Shown: positions 6,931 through 9,459 of the stretch, piece by piece
Numbering within the stretch: position 1 is the stretch's first letter
Layout of the letters: each line of letters opens with the position of its first letter
Assembly (NCBI GenBank): GCA_021413405.1
Contig: JAIOQL010000047.1
Location: forward strand, 1-9,459
DNA: 9,459 bases
Source of the DNA: Leptospira sp.
Lineage (GTDB): Bacteria; Spirochaetota; Leptospiria; Leptospirales; Leptospiraceae
Direction of reading: 5' to 3'
Program-made: the position numbers and the translations under genes
The notes under the pieces: generated by a model
Told to the model about the DNA's origin: nothing
The model's database searches: none
The model's input: the letters and a program-made list of their open reading frames with translations, nothing else

Positions 6931-7962
6931 ATGCATAAAAATGCTTTTCCATTTTTAAACCCGGGATTCATTTTCATTCTGATACAGATTTCTTGTCTTT
7001 GGATAATCCGGCCAAATGGTAATTTTAAAGATCACGATCCTCCTCCCGTTCCTGATTATTCCAAACCGGAATATTGGGCGGCACTTCCTGGCAAAATAGA
7101 TCCAGCCGATTCAATAGTTGAAAATTCAACTCTCAGGGATAATCAGGCTGATGCACCGTGTGATGTTTTTTTTATCCATCCGACAACTTTTCTGGCCGGG
7201 AAAACCTGGAACGCAGCTGCGTTAGACGATAGAGTAAATGAACGGACAGACAACGGTACAATAAAATTCCAGGCGAGTGCTTTTAACGGATCCTGTAAAG
7301 TTTATGCACCAAGATACCGTCAGGCGATTCTGTACGGTGTGATTACCAAGGGCGAAAACCGGGACAGGTCAATGGGACTTGCATATTCAGATGTCAGAAA
7401 ATCGTTTTTATATTACCTGGAAAACTGGAATAAAGGGAGACCATTTTTCATTGCATCACACAGCCAGGGTTCCCGGCATGCGATCGGGATATTGACAGGA
7501 TTCTTCGATAATCAGATTCTTCTGAAGAAATTGGTGGCTGCATATATTGTCGGAACTCCGCTGCTTAAAAATACATACCAGAAAATTCCTGTCTGTTCAT
7601 CTCCGGTAGAAACCAATTGTGTAATCAGCTGGAATACCTTCGAATGGAACACCAGGATAAAAAGAGAAACAGAAAATTTTTCAAACTCTGTTTGCGTGAA
7701 TCCGCTGAACTGGAAAACTGATGGCGAATACGCGCCATTTTATAAAAATCTTGGAGGAGTCAGGAATAATTTTCAGACTCTGGATCCTGGCGTGACGGAT
7801 GCCCAGTGTGAAAATGGAGTGCTGCGTGTCCATTCACCCGTTTTCAAAGGCTACCCTGACATTCTTAATGGAGATTTTCATGTCCTCGATTATAATCTGT
7901 TTTATCTGAATATCCGGAAAAATGTTCAGGACAGACTGGAAGCATATTTAAAGAAATCATGA
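6931..7962 (+). CDS. Exported DUF3089 family alpha/beta hydrolase (343 aa)
   Basis: DUF3089 proteins are lipase/esterase-like serine hydrolases. The hallmarks are present in order: DVFFIHPTTFL (78-88), YAPRYRQA (125-132), AYSDVRKSFLYYL (151-163), the nucleophile elbow ASHSQGS (175-181, Ser178), VGTPL (207-211), CVISWNTF (230-237), VCVNPLNW (254-261) and GDFHVLDYNLFYLNIR (314-329), where His317 is the likely catalytic His. A hydrophobic segment at about 9-26 should export it or anchor it in the membrane. Cys22 sits near the end of that core, but QIS before it is not a normal lipobox. Cys at 77, 122, 222, 230, 255 and 293 suggest disulphides. The length is normal. Its stop overlaps the start of the lipoprotein gene 7959-8528 (ATGA), so the two are translated together. 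The native substrate is unknown. Confidence 0.88.
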   Translation: MHKNAFPFLNPGFIFILIQISCLWIIRPNGNFKDHDPPPVPDYSKPEYWAALPGKIDPADSIVENSTLRDNQADAPCDVFFIHPTTFLAGKTWNAAALDDRVNERTDNGTIKFQASAFNGSCKVYAPRYRQAILYGVITKGENRDRSMGLAYSDVRKSFLYYLENWNKGRPFFIASHSQGSRHAIGILTGFFDNQILLKKLVAAYIVGTPLLKNTYQKIPVCSSPVETNCVISWNTFEWNTRIKRETENFSNSVCVNPLNWKTDGEYAPFYKNLGGVRNNFQTLDPGVTDAQCENGVLRVHSPVFKGYPDILNGDFHVLDYNLFYLNIRKNVQDRLEAYLKKS

Positions 7963-8528
7963 AGACTCCTGTATTTGTCGCCCTGTTTCTCATCCTTCAA
8001 TGTGTAAGCATCCGTACTACTATTGAAGAGCCGGTATATTCCCCCAAAAAAAATAATCAAAATCTGAAATATTCTTATGAACTGATCAACTGGAAAACCG
8101 GGGACAAATCGGAAGCGGCCAGATTTTTATTGGAGTGGATACAAAAATATTCTGAAAATAAATTTGAATACCGTGTGGAAAATGAAAAGAAAAATCATCT
8201 GAGAATAATCCTGGAAGAATATCCAGGGAATCGGCTACTCACCTCAAATTTTATCGAAAAGCCAGTTCATGGGATGCTTAGAATTTTAAACCGTATTCTC
8301 TTTGTAAGTACTCTATCTGTGTTCCCGCTGATCAGGCACCCGGAACGGGAAATTACTTTTCTTTATACAAATTCCTTAATGGAAGAAAAAAGCATTACTA
8401 TACAAAGTGAATATCGTGTTTTTTTTGGCCTCGGAGCCCTGCTTGCACTTCCGTGGTATGAAAAGGAATTTCTACAGAAAGAGATGAAAAGAGTTGCAAT
8501 TGATTTTTTGAATCAGGCAGATTTATAG
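7959..8528 (+). CDS. Putative lipoprotein, first of a related pair (189 aa)
   Basis: No known family recognised. A short hydrophobic leader ends in LILQC (11-15), acceptable as a relaxed spirochaete-type lipobox with Cys15 as the lipid-modified residue. The mature part has a charged N-terminal half with HLRIILEEY and then LRILNRILF. A second hydrophobic patch, FFGLGALLALPWY, follows near residue 155. The same order of blocks (aromatic-Trp-Lys start, LEE motif, LR-LN helix, FFG-LL-LP segment, helical end) recurs in the next protein, so the two are diverged tandem duplicates. The start overlaps the stop of the DUF3089 gene by the ATGA arrangement, suggesting a linked function in the envelope. 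The lipoprotein call is inferred from the leader only. Confidence 0.72.
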   Translation: MKTPVFVALFLILQCVSIRTTIEEPVYSPKKNNQNLKYSYELINWKTGDKSEAARFLLEWIQKYSENKFEYRVENEKKNHLRIILEEYPGNRLLTSNFIEKPVHGMLRILNRILFVSTLSVFPLIRHPEREITFLYTNSLMEEKSITIQSEYRVFFGLGALLALPWYEKEFLQKEMKRVAIDFLNQADL

Positions 8529-8554
8529 TAAACACACCGGGAATCGCAGAATAA

Positions 8555-9088
8555 ATGAGAATGAAACTGTTTAATAATTCAATGCTTTGTTTTTTTGTCA
8601 GCCAGATTTTTTTCCTGAGCTGTGCATCTATTCATATTGAATCAAACGAATCAGGGTTTCAAAAAAAAGAAAGGTTCAGCAATTCATATGCGGTCAGATT
8701 TAGCGGATGGAAATATCAGGCTGATACGATGAAGTCAGTCAATGAAATCCTGCTTAAAAACGGGATTGAGATTGATTTTAAAAGTGAAAACTCAATTGAA
8801 ATAGTCCTGGAAGAATTGAATTCAGGCTCCGGCGCGCTTCGAACACTGAATGCAATCGCTACAATTCTTTCCCGGACTATAATTCCATTTTATAATCGCG
8901 TGGATTATAGGATAACATACCGGATTTTTATCAAAGAAAAATTGTACAGCACTTGTGCGTATGAACTGACCAACCGGGAATTCTTCGGGATTTTGCTTTT
9001 GCCTCTGACTCCGTTTCTGTGGCCGCCATCGAGGCAGTCGGATCTTATATTGGAATCTGTTCAAAAATATACAACGGAATGTCTTTGA
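8555..9088 (+). CDS. Putative lipoprotein, second of a related pair (177 aa)
   Basis: No known family recognised. The leader has a basic start (MRMK), a hydrophobic core at 10-21 and FLSC (20-23), a spirochaete-like lipobox with Cys23. The mature sequence follows the same plan as the 7959-8528 product: FSGWKYQAD (about 49-57), IEIVLEEL, ALRTLNAIATIL, then REFFGILLLPLTPFLWP near the C-terminal end. Identity with its neighbour is low but the blocks align in order without large gaps. Starts at ATG 8555 and ATG 8561 are both possible, as both keep the leader; GGGA lies about twelve bases before the first. The gap to the upstream gene is only 26 bases, so it is probably the last gene of the plus-strand operon. 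It ends two bases from the convergent gene on the right. Confidence 0.72.
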   Translation: MRMKLFNNSMLCFFVSQIFFLSCASIHIESNESGFQKKERFSNSYAVRFSGWKYQADTMKSVNEILLKNGIEIDFKSENSIEIVLEELNSGSGALRTLNAIATILSRTIIPFYNRVDYRITYRIFIKEKLYSTCAYELTNREFFGILLLPLTPFLWPPSRQSDLILESVQKYTTECL

Positions 9089-9090
9089 AT

Positions 9091-9459
9091 TTATTTTATT
9101 TCAGTTTCAGCGCGGACATTTCTGCTCTTAATTGCGGGCTCTACTGAACCGGTTTGACCAGGCATGGAAAATTTCACTATTTTCTTCAGACCGTGGATCT
9201 GGTCATAGAGGGTGAGCAGATTTCTGACTTCATCCGTTACTTCCCGTTTATAAAGGTTTTCTATTAACGGTTTTACGCGTACGGGAATATCGAGAGAAAT
9301 TAATTCGTAAATAGAAACATCATGAATATTTGAAATCACCCAAAACTGGATCTGAAGTGCAAGAACTCTTTCCAGTCTTGAAATCTCATCTTTTGGATTT
9401 TTTGCTTTCAGATTCTTGAAAAATTTCAAACGGTTTTCAATGTATTGTTTGAGTTTGGA
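9091..9459 (-). CDS. Protein of unknown function, 5' end beyond the window (at least 122 aa)
   Basis: I do not recognise the family. The frame runs from the right edge to the TAA at 9091-9093 without interruption. A TTG at 9429 could serve as a start, but the ten codons before it are open and continue the same helical, Lys-rich pattern (SKLKQYIENRLKFF), so the gene most likely begins outside the window. The visible part is mainly amphipathic alpha-helix (a long helix with EISRLERVLALQIQFW, then a second region around LIENLYKREVTDEVRNLL) and a basic, probably disordered C-terminal tail. There is no membrane segment or cysteine, so it is probably cytoplasmic. It is convergent with the lipoprotein gene, with two bases between the stops and no visible terminator hairpin. 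Confidence 0.65.
   Translation of the reverse strand, partial: SKLKQYIENRLKFFKNLKAKNPKDEISRLERVLALQIQFWVISNIHDVSIYELISLDIPVRVKPLIENLYKREVTDEVRNLLTLYDQIHGLKKIVKFSMPGQTGSVEPAIKSRNVRAETEIK

Noticed and set aside
6950..7000. DUF3089 protein as a lipoprotein through Cys22
   Set aside because: The residues before the Cys (QIS) do not fit even a relaxed lipobox, and the hydrophobic core continues past it. A plain signal peptide or anchor is as likely.
8822..9064. Minus-strand frame of 80 codons in the second lipoprotein gene
   Set aside because: It has biased, low-complexity composition and is antisense to a gene with a leader and a related neighbour.

Overview
The window looks like chromosome from a spirochaete of the Leptospira group (Leptospirales). 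This is an inference from gene content and style, not from a marker gene. The DNA is AT-rich (by eye near 40% GC). Its genes include a receptor-type class III adenylate cyclase with a seven-helix membrane domain, small lipoproteins with relaxed lipoboxes, a DUF3089 hydrolase, a CarF/TMEM189-type desaturase and a eukaryote-like UDPGP-family UTP-glucose-1-phosphate uridylyltransferase. No RNA gene, CRISPR array, insertion sequence or integrase was seen.

Layout. Positions 1-981 are on the minus strand: a small secreted protein of unknown function (559-981), followed at once by the N-terminal 185 residues of the UDPGP uridylyltransferase, which runs off the left edge. The 157-base divergent gap (982-1138) holds a perfect 17-bp palindrome next to a TATTAT box, a candidate operator and promoter. 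From 1139 to 9088 everything is on the plus strand. First come a 66-aa membrane protein and a DUF2062 membrane protein joined by an ATGA overlap. Next is a DUF1295 (steroid 5-alpha-reductase-like) gene broken by three separate one-base losses. A 200-base gap with a good sigma-70-like promoter follows. Then come a secreted LCAT-like alpha/beta hydrolase, an adenylate cyclase 3 bases downstream of it, the CarF-like desaturase, a secreted DUF3089 hydrolase and two related lipoproteins. The right edge holds a convergent minus-strand gene of unknown function, cut at its 5' end.

How the genes may work together. Several products are expected to act on lipids or in the envelope: the LCAT-like acyl hydrolase/transferase, the plasmanylethanolamine desaturase homologue, the broken DUF1295 enzyme, the DUF3089 lipase-like protein and the two lipoproteins. 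The most suggestive pair is the exported hydrolase with the receptor cyclase just downstream. The cyclase has an outward-facing jelly-roll domain, seven helices and an intact catalytic domain, so a product made outside the inner membrane could in principle be read as a cAMP signal. That link is a hypothesis from gene order only.

The clearest anomaly is the DUF1295 gene. Restoring one base at each of three short homopolymers (G at 1994-1998, T at 2350-2352, C at 2377-2378) recovers a protein of about 260 residues with the family's signature motifs. It is either a decaying gene or a local sequencing problem.
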